This document shows positions 50,455-59,258 of a stretch of 64,000 nt of DNA, in pieces; positions within the stretch are counted from its first letter, which is position 1, and every line of letters begins with the position of its first letter. Location of the stretch: positions 34,937-98,936 of the forward strand of contig NZ_JAUXVZ010000004.1 of the NCBI RefSeq assembly GCF_030680185.1, written 5' to 3'. The notes beneath the pieces were generated by a model. That model ran no database searches. It saw only the letters and a program-made list of their open reading frames with translations, and was not told where the DNA came from. The translations under genes and the position numbers were made by a program. Source of the DNA: Phenylobacterium sp. (GTDB taxonomy: Bacteria; Pseudomonadota; Alphaproteobacteria; Caulobacterales; Caulobacteraceae).

Positions 50455-52617
50455 TCAGAGGAAGCTGTAGGGATCGACGTCGATCGCCACCCGCACAGAG
50501 CCCGGCGGCCTCACCCGCGCCCGCCAGGCGGCCAGATAGGCCGAGATGTCCACATTGCGGTCGGCCCGCACCAGGAACCGCTTGCGGCGGCGTCCGCGGA
50601 TCAGGGCCAGGGGCGCATCGGCCGGGCCATAGACCTCGACGCCCTCGGCGTTGGGGGCGCTGGCGGCCATGGCCTGGACGAAGGCCTCCAACGCCTGCGG
50701 GTTCTCGCTGGAGACGATGACCGCGCCCAGGCGGCCAAAGGGCGGCAGACCGGCCAGCTCCCGCTCGGCCATTTCGGCGGCCACGAAGGCGTCACGGTCC
50801 TGGGCGGCCAGGGCCTGCATCACCGCATGATCGGGCGCATAGGTCTGCAACAGGGCGCGGCCTGGCCGATCATGCCGGCCCGCGCGGCCCGTGGCCTGGG
50901 CCAGCAGCTGATAGGTCCGCTCGGCGGCCCGCAGGTCCCCGCCCCGCAGGCCGAGGTCGGCGTCCACCACGCCCACCAGGGTCAGATTGGGGAAGTTGTG
51001 ACCTTTGGCCGCAGCCTGGGTGGCCACCAGAATGTCGATCTCGCCCGCGGCCATGGACTCCACCAGCCGGCGGGCGGCCTGGGCGTCGAACACGGTGTCG
51101 GAGGAAAACACCGCCACCCGGGCCTCGGGGAACAGGGCGCGGGCCTCCTCCTCCACCCGCTCCACCCCTGGTCCCACCGAGACCAGGCTGTCGATGGCCC
51201 CGCAATGGGGACAGGCCTTGGGCTTGGCCATGGAGAAGCCCGTCAGGTGGCAGACCAGCCGACCGGTATAGCGATGCTCCACCAGCCAGGAATCGGTGTC
51301 CGGCGCCGTCAGCCGCTCGCCGCAGGCCCGGCAGAGCACCAGGGGCGCATAGCCCCGGCGGTTGAGGAACAAGAGCGCCTGTTCGCCGCGGGCCAGGGTC
51401 TCGGTCACCGCCTCGACCAGGGGCGGCGACAGCCAGCGCCCATGCTCCAGCGGAACCTCGCGCAGGTCGATCAGGTCGATCTCCGGCAAGATCGCAGCCC
51501 CGTGACGGGCCGACAACCTCAGCCAGCGATAGCGGCCGGTCTCGGCGTTGCGCAGGGATTCCAGGGACGGCGTGGCCGAGGCCAGGATGACGGCGGCGGC
51601 CTCCATCTTGCCCCGCACCACGGCCAGGTCCCGGGCCTGATAGATGAAGCCCTCCTCCTGTTTGAACGAGGTGTCGTGCTCTTCGTCCACCACGATCAGC
51701 TTGAGGTTCGTAAACGGCAGGAACAGGGCCGAACGGGCGCCGACCACGATGGGGCAGGCGCCGGTGGCCACCGCCTCCCAGACCCTGCGCCGGGCGGGCG
51801 GGGCGACGCCGGAATGCCATTCGGCGGGCATGGCGCCGAACCGCTCGGCGAAACGGGCCAGCACCGCCTGGGTCAGCGCGATCTCCGGCAGCAGCACCAG
51901 CACCTGGGCTGAGGGATCGGCGGCCAGGGCCGCGGCCACGGCCTCGAGATAAACCTCGGTCTTCCCCGAGCCGGTCACCCCGTCCAGCAGAGCGACATTG
52001 AAGCCCCCCTCGCCCATCATGGCGGTCAGCGCCTGGGTCGCAGCGGCCTGGCTGGGATTGAGCGGGCTGCGTGGGCGCGAAAGATCGGGCGTCGGAAAGG
52101 CCACGGGCGCCGGCGCCAGACGCACGGCGAGCACGCCCTCGTCGATCAGCCCCTTCACCACCCCGGCGGACACCTCGGCCCGGCGGGCGAGGTCGGCCGG
52201 CGCGCCGGAAAATCCCTCCAGCGCGGCCAGCACCTTTTCCCGGGCGGGCGTCACGCGGACCGGCGCGGCGCCGGTGGCGACCACCTGCTTTTCCGGTCTC
52301 GCCTTGGGCGCGCGGGCGCCGCGCAGGGCGATGGCCAGCGGCTGGCCCGGTGCATCGACGGCGTAGCGGGCGGCCCACTGGATGAACTCCAGGGTCTTCG
52401 GCGGCAGGGGCGGATCGTCCAGCCGCTGCTCCAGGGGTTTCAGCGGCCGGTTGCCGCCGGCGGCTTCGCGCAGGCCGGTGACCACGCCGCGCAGGGTGCG
52501 GGGACCTAGCGGGGCCGCCACCTGGTCGCCGACCTCCAGCCCCATGCCGTCGGGCTCGGCATAGTCGAAGGCCTCGGGCAGAGGCATGGGCAGCAGGACC
52601 GAGGCGATGCGGCTCAT
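50455..52617 (-). CDS. priA: Primosomal replication restart helicase PriA
   Basis: This 720-residue superfamily 2 helicase restarts stalled replication forks. It has an N-terminal DNA-binding domain, Walker [11 protein letters not shown] (about 213-222), DEEHD box and C-terminal helicase domain (GTQ-type [23 protein letters not shown]). The zinc-binding insert is unusual: cysteines are present at 429, 432, 456, 469 and 472, but the canonical positions 438, 441 and 459 are Ala, Thr and Thr. Length is normal. It is divergent from the fsa-like gene. Confidence 0.95.
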   Translation of the reverse strand: MSRIASVLLPMPLPEAFDYAEPDGMGLEVGDQVAAPLGPRTLRGVVTGLREAAGGNRPLKPLEQRLDDPPLPPKTLEFIQWAARYAVDAPGQPLAIALRGARAPKARPEKQVVATGAAPVRVTPAREKVLAALEGFSGAPADLARRAEVSAGVVKGLIDEGVLAVRLAPAPVAFPTPDLSRPRSPLNPSQAAATQALTAMMGEGGFNVALLDGVTGSGKTEVYLEAVAAALAADPSAQVLVLLPEIALTQAVLARFAERFGAMPAEWHSGVAPPARRRVWEAVATGACPIVVGARSALFLPFTNLKLIVVDEEHDTSFKQEEGFIYQARDLAVVRGKMEAAAVILASATPSLESLRNAETGRYRWLRLSARHGAAILPEIDLIDLREVPLEHGRWLSPPLVEAVTETLARGEQALLFLNRRGYAPLVLCRACGERLTAPDTDSWLVEHRYTGRLVCHLTGFSMAKPKACPHCGAIDSLVSVGPGVERVEEEARALFPEARVAVFSSDTVFDAQAARRLVESMAAGEIDILVATQAAAKGHNFPNLTLVGVVDADLGLRGGDLRAAERTYQLLAQATGRAGRHDRPGRALLQTYAPDHAVMQALAAQDRDAFVAAEMAERELAGLPPFGRLGAVIVSSENPQALEAFVQAMAASAPNAEGVEVYGPADAPLALIRGRRRKRFLVRADRNVDISAYLAAWRARVRPPGSVRVAIDVDPYSFL

Positions 52618-52713
52618 GACCCGACAGGCCCCGAAACTGTCATGCGCTCAGGGTGGCGAGGACTCCGCACAGGCGCTACACACCGCCATCCACTGCGCAG
52701 GGAGGCCCAGGCC

Positions 52714-53367
52714 ATGCAGATCTTTCTCGACACCACCGACACGGCCGTCCTGAAGGACCTGGCCTCCACCGGACTGGTGGACGGCGTCACCACCAATCCG
52801 TCGCTGATCGCCAAGTCGGGCCGTCCCATGCTGGAGGTCATCGCTGAGATTTGCGACCTCGTCGAGGGGCCGGTGAGCGCCGAGGTCGCCGCCGTCGAGC
52901 TTGAGGCCATGCTGGCCGAGGGCCGCAAGCTGGCCGGCGTCGCCCCCAATGTGGTGGTCAAGCTGCCCCTGACGCGGGCTGGCCTCACCGCCACGGGCGA
53001 GCTTTCCCGCGAGGGGATCCAGACCAATGTCACCCTGTGCTTCTCCGCGGCCCAGGCCCTGATGGCCGCCAAGGCCGGCGCCACCTACATCTCGCCCTTC
53101 ATCGGCCGCCTGGACGACCATGGCGCCGACGGCATGGAGCTGATCACCGAGATCCGCGCCATCTATGACAACTATGATTTCGACACCGAGATCCTGGCCG
53201 CCTCGGTGCGCCACCCCGCCCACGTCACCGCCTCGGCCCTGGCCGGCGCCGACTGTGCGACCATTCCACCCTCGGTCTTCCTCGACCTGTTCAAGCACCC
53301 GTTAACCGAGAAGGGTCTTGATCAGTTCATGAGCGACTGGGCCAAGACCGGCCAGTCGATCCTCTAG
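52714..53367 (+). CDS. fsa: Fructose-6-phosphate aldolase/transaldolase-like protein (TalC/FSA)
   Basis: This 217-residue TIM-barrel Schiff-base enzyme of the small transaldolase/FSA family has catalytic K83 in NVVVKLPLT. It starts with [15 protein letters not shown], has [12 protein letters not shown] at about 26-37, and contains [32 protein letters not shown]. The family catalyses either transaldolase or fructose-6-phosphate cleavage; the two cannot be told apart by this view. Length fits the short FSA/TalC class. GGAGG lies about 7 nt upstream of the ATG. Confidence 0.91.
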   Translation: MQIFLDTTDTAVLKDLASTGLVDGVTTNPSLIAKSGRPMLEVIAEICDLVEGPVSAEVAAVELEAMLAEGRKLAGVAPNVVVKLPLTRAGLTATGELSREGIQTNVTLCFSAAQALMAAKAGATYISPFIGRLDDHGADGMELITEIRAIYDNYDFDTEILAASVRHPAHVTASALAGADCATIPPSVFLDLFKHPLTEKGLDQFMSDWAKTGQSIL

Positions 53368-53385
53368 AGGACAGGGACGGCGCGC

Positions 53386-54072
53386 ATGGACGGGACCAGC
53401 ATCGACGGGGCGATGAGCGCCCACGAGGCCAAGGACGAGGTCCGCCGCTTCCTCCTGGAGAACCCCGGCGTCCTGCTGGACGATCCCGACCTGCTGGCCC
53501 AGTTGGGCCTGCAGACCCTGCCGGACAATGTGGTGGCCTTCGGACCTGCGGCCCTGGCCCGGGTCCATGCCGCGCACCGTAAAGAGTCGGCCGTTCGGCG
53601 ACGGCTGGAATCCACCGCCCGGGCCAATTTCGCCGCCCAGGCCCACACCCACGGGGCGGTCATCGACCTGCTGGAGGCCCGCAACCACGCCGATCTGGCG
53701 CGGCGGGTGGACGACCTGGCCCAGCTGCGCTTCGCGCTCGCCAGCGGCGTCGTGGCCCTTGAAGGACCCGAGCGGACCCCGGCCGGCTGGCGGCCCCTGG
53801 TCGAGGGCCAGGTGGACATGATCCTGGGAGGACACCAGAAACTGACGCGCATGGGCTTCTGGGCGCCGGCGCTCGGCCTGTTCGGGGACCGAGCCGAAGA
53901 GGTTAAGTCCATGGCCCTGGTGCGCCTGGCCATGTGGGAACCGGCCCGCGAAGGCATCGTCGCCTTCGGCTCGTCGGATCCCGACGGCTTCACCGAGGAC
54001 ATGGGCGCCGAGCTGGTGGCCTTCCTGGCCCGGGTGATCGAGCGCACGGCGGAGCGTTGGCCGGTCCTGTGA
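53386..54072 (+). CDS. DUF484 family protein
   Basis: This 228-residue protein has the DUF484 pattern: AKDEVRRFLLENPGVLLDDPDLL at the N-terminus, a helical coiled stretch, and a GAF-like C-terminal half (SMALVRLAMWEPAREGIVAFGSSDPDGFTEDMGAELVAFLARVIERT). In most alpha- and gammaproteobacteria the gene sits directly before xerC, as it does here, with stop and start overlapping. Its role is unknown, possibly regulatory of recombination. Confidence 0.92.
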   Translation: MDGTSIDGAMSAHEAKDEVRRFLLENPGVLLDDPDLLAQLGLQTLPDNVVAFGPAALARVHAAHRKESAVRRRLESTARANFAAQAHTHGAVIDLLEARNHADLARRVDDLAQLRFALASGVVALEGPERTPAGWRPLVEGQVDMILGGHQKLTRMGFWAPALGLFGDRAEEVKSMALVRLAMWEPAREGIVAFGSSDPDGFTEDMGAELVAFLARVIERTAERWPVL

Positions 54073-55007
54073 GCCCCATGCCGGGCCAGCACGCCGAGGC
54101 CGCCCAGGCGGTCCAGGCCTGGCTCGGCCACCTGGCCCAGGAGCGGCGCGCCTCGCCCCGGACCCTGGAGGCCTATGGGGCGGCGGGGCGACGCTATGTG
54201 GCCTTCCTGGAAAAGCACCGCGGCGGCCCCCTGACCATCGCCGCCCTGGCCGGGATCGAGACCGCCGAACTTCGCGCCTGGCTGGCCTATCTTCGCCAGG
54301 GCGACCATCCCCTGTCGCCGCGCTCCCTGTCCCAGGCCCTGTCGGCCGTGCGAGGTTTCCACAGGTTTCTCGATCGAAGGCTCGGCGTGGCCAACGCCGC
54401 CATCACCCTGGTGCGGGGACCCCGCGTCAAGCCCGGGGCGCCGCGGCCGATCAGCGAGGACCAGGCCTTCGGTCTGATCGCTGAGCCCGGCCTGAACGCC
54501 GACCTCGACCCCTGGGAGGCCAGCCGCGACGCGGCGGTCTTCACCCTGCTCTATGGCTGCGGCCTGCGGATTTCCGAGGCCCTGTCCCTGCGTCGCAGCG
54601 ACGTCCCCTTGGGCGAAACCCTGCGGATCACCGGCAAGGGGGGCAAGGCCCGCCTGGTCCCGGTGCTGCCGGCGGTGAGCGCCGCCATCGCGGCCTATCT
54701 GGCCGACCTGCCCTTCGTGCTGGCCGACGACGAGCCCCTTTTCCGCGCCCGCCGGGGCGGGCCGCTCAGCCCGCGGCACGTGCAGGCCAGCATGCAGATT
54801 CTGCGGGGCCGGCTCGGCCTGCCCGACAGCGCCACCCCCCACGCCCTGCGTCATTCCTTCGCGACTCATCTCCTGGGCGCAGGCGCCGACTTGCGTTCTA
54901 TTCAGGACCTGTTAGGCCACGCGTCGCTGTCCACCACCCAGCGTTACACCGAGGTGGACGCTCAGCGGCTGCTCGCCGCCTACGCCAAGGCTCACCCCCA
55001 CGCATGA
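54069..55007 (+). CDS. xerC: Tyrosine recombinase XerC
   Basis: This 312-residue site-specific recombinase resolves chromosome dimers at dif together with XerD. It has an N-terminal SAM-like core-binding domain (10-110), and the catalytic domain carries R167 (CGLRISE), K190 (GKGGKARL), H258 and R261 (PHALRHSFATHLL), H284 (LLGHASLSTTQ) and nucleophile Y293 (QRYTEVD). The GTG start at 54069 overlaps the DUF484 stop; an ATG at 54078 is the alternative. XerD and dif are not in the window. Confidence 0.94.
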   Translation: MSPMPGQHAEAAQAVQAWLGHLAQERRASPRTLEAYGAAGRRYVAFLEKHRGGPLTIAALAGIETAELRAWLAYLRQGDHPLSPRSLSQALSAVRGFHRFLDRRLGVANAAITLVRGPRVKPGAPRPISEDQAFGLIAEPGLNADLDPWEASRDAAVFTLLYGCGLRISEALSLRRSDVPLGETLRITGKGGKARLVPVLPAVSAAIAAYLADLPFVLADDEPLFRARRGGPLSPRHVQASMQILRGRLGLPDSATPHALRHSFATHLLGAGADLRSIQDLLGHASLSTTQRYTEVDAQRLLAAYAKAHPHA

Positions 55008-55504
55008 CCTGCCCGATCCGACTGCGATCCGTCACATCCGCCGACCTGCCGATCTTCTTCGAGCAGCAGCGGGACCGGAGCGCCAACCACATGGCCGCCT
55101 TCGGCGCCGCCGACCCTGAGGACCGCGCCGCCTTCATGGCCCGCTGGGACCGGTTGCTGAAGACGCCCGGCGTCACGGCCCGCACCATCGTGGTGGCCGG
55201 CGATGTGGCGGGTCACATCATCAACGAGGCGCCCTATGGCGCGCCGTCGATCTCCTATTGGGTGGGCAAGCCCTGGTGGGGCCACGGGGTCGCCACCGGC
55301 GCCCTGACCGCCTTCCTGGAGCAGGTCGAGGTCCGCCCCGTCCAGGCCCGGGTGGCCAAGGACAATATCGCCTCGATCAAGGTGCTGCAGCACGCCGGCT
55401 TCGCCATCCGCGGACAGGCCAAGGCCTTCGCCCCTGGCCGGGGCGAGGAGGTCGAGGAATACGTCCTGGTGCTGGAACCCGAGACGCTCGCCCAGGCGAG
55501 CTGA
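55004..55504 (+). CDS. GNAT family N-acetyltransferase
   Basis: This 166-residue RimJ/RimL-like GNAT acetyltransferase reads IRLRSVTSADLPIFFEQQRD, the acetyl-CoA loop GKPWWGHGVATGALTAFLEQV (about 88-108) and C-terminal VAKDNIASIKVLQHAGFAIRG. Substrate unknown: protein N-terminus, amino group of a small molecule or antibiotic are all possible. It overlaps xerC by 4 nt and so is probably co-transcribed with it. Confidence 0.9.
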   Translation: MTCPIRLRSVTSADLPIFFEQQRDRSANHMAAFGAADPEDRAAFMARWDRLLKTPGVTARTIVVAGDVAGHIINEAPYGAPSISYWVGKPWWGHGVATGALTAFLEQVEVRPVQARVAKDNIASIKVLQHAGFAIRGQAKAFAPGRGEEVEEYVLVLEPETLAQAS

Positions 55505-55531
55505 TCTGGCGACGACCGCCGATAGCTATTT

Positions 55532-55617
55532 CCGTCACCCTCGCGCCTGACGCGAGGGTCCATGGTCACCGGCCAATCAAGGTGTTCATGGATGGTCGGG
55601 TCAAGCCCGACCATGAC
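55532..55617. repeat. Pair of short intergenic palindromes
   Basis: The first part, GTCACCCTCGCG (55534-55545) against CGCGAGGGT (55550-55558), and the second, ATGGTCGGGT (55591-55600) against AAGCCCGACCAT (55603-55614), are two known styles of alphaproteobacterial intergenic palindrome. A partial copy of the second is at 15442. They lie between the GNAT gene and repeat family A copy 3. Confidence 0.6.
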
Positions 55618-55643
55618 GATGGGAGAGTGCGCGCCCCCGCCCT

Positions 55644-55769
55644 GCGACCGCCCTCGTCCTTCGAGGCCCTGCTGGCGCAGGGCGCCTCTGGATGAGCACG
55701 GACTTCAGAGGCCCGCGCCACCCGCCTCCCTCATCCTGAGGTGCGCGCGTCAGCGAGCCTCGAAGGACG
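55644..55769. repeat. Intergenic palindromic repeat, family A, copy 3
   Basis: It starts GCGACCGCCCTCGTCC and ends GCCTCGAAGGACG, in the same orientation as the copy at 15480. The right inner arm CCTCATCCTGAGG (55728-55740) is perfect, but the left inner arm is altered to GCCTCTGGATGAG, so this copy has begun to drift. It lies 3' of lpdA and of the convergent GNAT gene. Confidence 0.85.
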
Positions 55770-55781
55770 CAACGCCTCGCC

Positions 55782-57182
55782 TCAGGCCTGCATGGTCCAG
55801 CCCTCGACGCCCATGGCGGCCTGGCGGCCGGCTTCCGAGCGGGTCGGGTGCGGATGGCAGATGCGCGCGATGTCCTCGCTGGCGGCCTTGAAGGCCATGG
55901 CCACGCAATATTCGCCGATCATCTCGCCGGCCTGCGGACCCACGATGTGGACGCCCAGGATCTCGTCGGTCTTGGCGTCGGCCAGGACCTTGGCGAAGCC
56001 GTCGGTTTCGTGGTTGATCTTGGCCCGGCTGTTGGCGGTGAAGGGGAACTTGCCGACCTTGTAGGCCACGCCCGCCTCCTTCAGCTGCTCCTCGGTCTTG
56101 CCGACCCAGGCCACTTCAGGGGCCGTATAGACGACGCTGGGGACCAGATTGTAGTCCACATGGCCCGCCTTGCCGGCGATCAGCTCGATGCAGGCCACGG
56201 CGTCTTCCTCGGCCTTGTGGGCCAACATCGGGCCATGGATGGCGTCGCCAATGGCCCAGACGCCCGCCGCCGAGGTCTTGAAGTGGTCGGTCTCGATGAC
56301 GCCGCGCTTGTCCGGCGTGACGCCCACGCTCTCGAGCCCCAGGCCTCCGGTGTAAGGACGCCGGCCGATGGCCACCAGGACGTAGTCGGCCTCCAGGGTC
56401 TCGGCCTCGCCGCCGGCCACGGGCTCGACGCTCAGCTTGACGCCGGATTTCGAGGTCTCGGCGCCGGTCACCTTGGCGCCCAGCTTGAAGACGATGCCCT
56501 GCTTGGTCAGCGAGCGCTGGAAGGTCTTGGCCGTCTCGGTATCCATGCCCGGCGTGATGCGGTCGAGGAACTCCACCACGGTCACCTCGGCGCCCAGCCG
56601 GCGCCAGACCGAGCCCAGCTCCAGGCCGATGATGCCGGCGCCGACCACGATCAGCTTCTTGGGCACTTCAGGCAGCGACAGGGCGCCGGTGGAGTCGACG
56701 ATGCGCTTCTGGTCGATGGTCACGCCGGGCAGCGGGGTCGGCTCCGAGCCGGTGGCGATGACGATGTTCTTGGCTTCGAGAGTCTGGACCGAACCGTCGG
56801 CGCCCGTGACCTCGACCTTGCCGGGGCCGGTGATCTTGCCGGCGCCCTTGATCCAGTCGGCCTTGTTCTTCTTGAACAGGAATTCGATGCCCTTGGTCAG
56901 CTGGGTCACCGACTCGGCCTTCTGGGCCATCATCTGCGACAGGTTCAGCTTGGGCTTCACCTCGATGCCGAGGGTGGCGAATTCCTTGCCCACGGCCGCG
57001 TCATACATTTCGGAGGCGTGCAGCAGCGCCTTGGACGGCATGCAGCCGACGTTGAGGCAGGTGCCCCCCAGGGTCTCGCGCTTCTCGACGCAGGCGACCT
57101 TCAGCCCCAACTGACCGGCCCGGATGGCCGCATTGTATCCGCCGGGGCCGCCCCCGATGATGACGACGTCGTATTGGGACAT
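55782..57182 (-). CDS. lpdA: Dihydrolipoyl dehydrogenase (E3)
   Basis: This 466-residue flavoprotein reoxidises dihydrolipoamide for the 2-oxoglutarate (and possibly pyruvate) dehydrogenase complexes. It has an FAD-binding GGGPGGYNAAIRAGQLG at the N-terminus, the redox-active pair C42/C47 (GGTCLNVGCMPSK), NAD-binding GAGIIGLELGSVWRRLGAEVTVVE and C-terminal HPHPTRSEA with the catalytic His-Glu. It is transcribed in the same direction as sucA-sucB, but a vapBC pair lies between them. Confidence 0.96.
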   Translation of the reverse strand: MSQYDVVIIGGGPGGYNAAIRAGQLGLKVACVEKRETLGGTCLNVGCMPSKALLHASEMYDAAVGKEFATLGIEVKPKLNLSQMMAQKAESVTQLTKGIEFLFKKNKADWIKGAGKITGPGKVEVTGADGSVQTLEAKNIVIATGSEPTPLPGVTIDQKRIVDSTGALSLPEVPKKLIVVGAGIIGLELGSVWRRLGAEVTVVEFLDRITPGMDTETAKTFQRSLTKQGIVFKLGAKVTGAETSKSGVKLSVEPVAGGEAETLEADYVLVAIGRRPYTGGLGLESVGVTPDKRGVIETDHFKTSAAGVWAIGDAIHGPMLAHKAEEDAVACIELIAGKAGHVDYNLVPSVVYTAPEVAWVGKTEEQLKEAGVAYKVGKFPFTANSRAKINHETDGFAKVLADAKTDEILGVHIVGPQAGEMIGEYCVAMAFKAASEDIARICHPHPTRSEAGRQAAMGVEGWTMQA

Positions 57183-57233
57183 GGGACTAGGATCCGTTGG
57201 TCAGAGGGTCAATAACGAGGATATGGCGAAGCG

Positions 57234-57698
57234 TCAGGGCCGGGGTCGGCGTAGTGTAAGATCGCCGCCGACGAAGCGTACGGGTCCGGCAGGATCGGAC
57301 CAGTCCTCCAGCGGGAGCCCCTTCACGCGAATGAATTCTCGGATGTTGGCGGTGACCACGGTCCAGCCTCGATTGAGAGCCTGACCCGCAATGAGGACGT
57401 CAAAGCCGCCAATGCTCAGGCCGGAGAGGCGAAGCTCCGCGCGGAGCCGGGCGGCCGCAAGGCCATCCTCTGGCGTCCAGCTCTCCAAGGTCAACTGAGA
57501 CGCCAGGCGATCGACCTGCGCCATGTGATGGACGGGCCGGTCGCTCTTATGGGCGCCGTACATGAGTTCGTGGAAGACGATGGGGGAGAGATGCAGGCTT
57601 TGTCCCTCCCGGTCGACTTGCGCCAGGCAGTCTCTGAAATGCGGCAGCCGCCCGCGAATGATCTCGACCGCAGCGTTCGTATCGAGGCTGATGCTCAT
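57234..57698 (-). CDS. vapC: PIN-domain toxin VapC
   Basis: This 154-residue PIN-domain ribonuclease has acidic metal-site residues D6 (SLDTNAAVE), E44 (VFHELMYG) and D100 (IGGFDVLIAGQAL), with VTANIREF towards the end. VapC toxins cleave tRNA or rRNA when freed from the antitoxin. The start overlaps the antitoxin stop by 4 nt (ATGA), the standard vapBC arrangement. It ends 51 nt before lpdA starts. Frame extension upstream into vapB has no support. Confidence 0.93.
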   Translation of the reverse strand: MSISLDTNAAVEIIRGRLPHFRDCLAQVDREGQSLHLSPIVFHELMYGAHKSDRPVHHMAQVDRLASQLTLESWTPEDGLAAARLRAELRLSGLSIGGFDVLIAGQALNRGWTVVTANIREFIRVKGLPLEDWSDPAGPVRFVGGDLTLRRPRP

Positions 57699-57934
57699 TC
57701 GTCGAAATCGATCTCGCGCGGGAGCAGTTGCTCTGCGCGATCGGGAAAGGGCGCATCGGTGATGTCGTCTATGTCGCGCCAGACGGCGGCCCAATCCGTC
57801 TGGATCGGCTCCAGGATCACCCGTTGACCCTCCTTGCGGATGCGAACCTCCGAGGCGTCGAAGCGAAAAGCCTTGGGAAGCCGCACGGCCTGGCTGCCGC
57901 CATGGGTGAAAATCTTCGCACGAAGGTCCGACAT
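57695..57934 (-). CDS. vapB: AbrB/MazE-type antitoxin VapB
   Basis: This 79-residue antitoxin has an N-terminal swapped-hairpin DNA-binding domain (AKIFTHGGSQAVRLPKAFRFDASEVRIRKEGQRVILEP, about 6-43) and an acidic tail that should wrap the toxin (WRDIDDITDAPFPDRAEQLLPREIDFDE). The ATG at 57934 has no Shine-Dalgarno sequence; it appears to be translated from a leaderless transcript (see promoter). It is the first gene of the pair. Confidence 0.94.
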   Translation of the reverse strand: MSDLRAKIFTHGGSQAVRLPKAFRFDASEVRIRKEGQRVILEPIQTDWAAVWRDIDDITDAPFPDRAEQLLPREIDFDE

Positions 57935-57938
57935 AGAA

Positions 57939-57969
57939 CGTATATACGCCCCGTATCTACTCCAGACAA
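57939..57969 (-). promoter_or_regulatory. vapB promoter with palindrome across the -10 box; probable leaderless start
   Basis: On the minus strand, TTGTCT (57964-57969) and TATATA (57941-57946) are separated by 17 nt. The perfect palindrome CGTATATACG (57939-57948) covers the -10 box. The predicted transcription start, about 6-7 nt after the -10 box, falls on or next to the A of the vapB ATG (57934), leaving no room for a ribosome binding site. VapBC binding to the palindrome would block RNA polymerase, fitting autorepression. Confidence 0.65.
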
Positions 57970-57980
57970 GCGCCTCTGGA

Positions 57981-59213
57981 CTAGAGGTCCAGCAGCAGAC
58001 GCTGGGGATCTTCGATGGCGTCCTTGACCTTCACCAGGAAGGTCACCGCGCCCTGGCCGTCCACCACGCGGTGGTCGTAGGACAGCGCCAGGTACATCAT
58101 CGGGCGGATCACCACCTGGCCTTTCACGACCATCGGGCGCTCCTGGATCTTGTGCATGCCCAGGATGCCCGACTGCGGCGCGTTCAGGATCGGGGTCGAC
58201 ATCAGCGAGCCATAGACCCCGCCGTTGGAGATGGTGAAGGTGCCGCCCTGCAGGTCGTCCAGGGCCAGCTGGCCGTCGCGGGCCTTCTTGCCCATGGCGC
58301 CGATGGCCTTTTCGACCCCGGCCAGGCTCATATCGTCGGCGTCACGGATGACCGGGACCACGAGGCCCTTCTCGGTGCCGACCGCCACGCCGATGTCGTA
58401 GTGGTTCTTGTAGATGATGTCCTGGCCGTCGATCTCGGCGTTGACGTCGGGCACCTGCTTGAGGGCCGCGATGCAGGCCTTCACGAAGAAGCTCATGAAG
58501 CCCAGGCGGACCCCGTGGCGCTTCTCGAACACGTCCTTGTATTCGGTGCGCAGGGCCATGACCGCGCTCATGTCCACCTCGTTGAAGGTGGTCAGCATGG
58601 CGGCGTTGTTCTGCGCCTCCTTCAGGCGGCGCGCGATGGTCTGGCGCAGGCGGGTCATGCGGACCCGCTCCTCGCGCTCATGCAGCTCGCGGGGCGCGGC
58701 GGGCGCCGCGGCCGGCGCCGGGGCGCTGGCGCGAGCCTCCAGGGCGGCGATGGCGTCGCCCTTGGTCACCCGGCCGTCCTTGCCCGAGCCGCCGACCTTG
58801 GAGAGGTCGAGGCTGTTTTCCGTGGCGATCCGCTGGGCCGAAGGGGCCGCGGGCTTGCTGGTCATCACCTCGGGCTGGGCCGGCGCCTTGGGGGCTTCGG
58901 CCTTGGGCTCGGGCTTGGCTTCAGCCTTGGGCGCTTCGGCCTTGGGGGCCTCAGCCTTGGCCGGCGCAGCGGCCGCGCCGCCTTCGGACATCTTGCCCAG
59001 CACCGTGCCGGGCTCGACGGTGTCGCCCTCGCCGGCCAGGATCTCGCTCAGCACACCGTCGGCGGGGGCGGCGACTTCGAGGCTGACCTTGTCGGTCTCC
59101 AGCTCGACCAGGATTTCGTCCTTACGGACGGCATCGCCCGCCTTCTTGGCCCAGCGCGCCACCGTCGCCTCGGTGACGGACTCGCCCAGGGCGGGGGTCA
59201 TGATGTCGGCCAT
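57981..59213 (-). CDS. sucB: Dihydrolipoyllysine succinyltransferase (E2 of 2-oxoglutarate dehydrogenase)
   Basis: This 410-residue E2 has a lipoyl domain with K42 in [13 protein letters not shown], an Ala/Pro/Lys/Glu-rich hinge, a peripheral-subunit-binding domain ([34 protein letters not shown], about 129-162) and a catalytic domain with the HxxxD segment [16 protein letters not shown]. The hinge has a long repetitive [15 protein letters not shown] run, common in E2. sucA lies 45 nt upstream, so they form one operon. Confidence 0.96.
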   Translation of the reverse strand: MADIMTPALGESVTEATVARWAKKAGDAVRKDEILVELETDKVSLEVAAPADGVLSEILAGEGDTVEPGTVLGKMSEGGAAAAPAKAEAPKAEAPKAEAKPEPKAEAPKAPAQPEVMTSKPAAPSAQRIATENSLDLSKVGGSGKDGRVTKGDAIAALEARASAPAPAAAPAAPRELHEREERVRMTRLRQTIARRLKEAQNNAAMLTTFNEVDMSAVMALRTEYKDVFEKRHGVRLGFMSFFVKACIAALKQVPDVNAEIDGQDIIYKNHYDIGVAVGTEKGLVVPVIRDADDMSLAGVEKAIGAMGKKARDGQLALDDLQGGTFTISNGGVYGSLMSTPILNAPQSGILGMHKIQERPMVVKGQVVIRPMMYLALSYDHRVVDGQGAVTFLVKVKDAIEDPQRLLLDL

Positions 59214-59258
59214 AGCGGTAGATTCCTGTTCTTATTCAGTTCTTAGACGGACGAGGCC

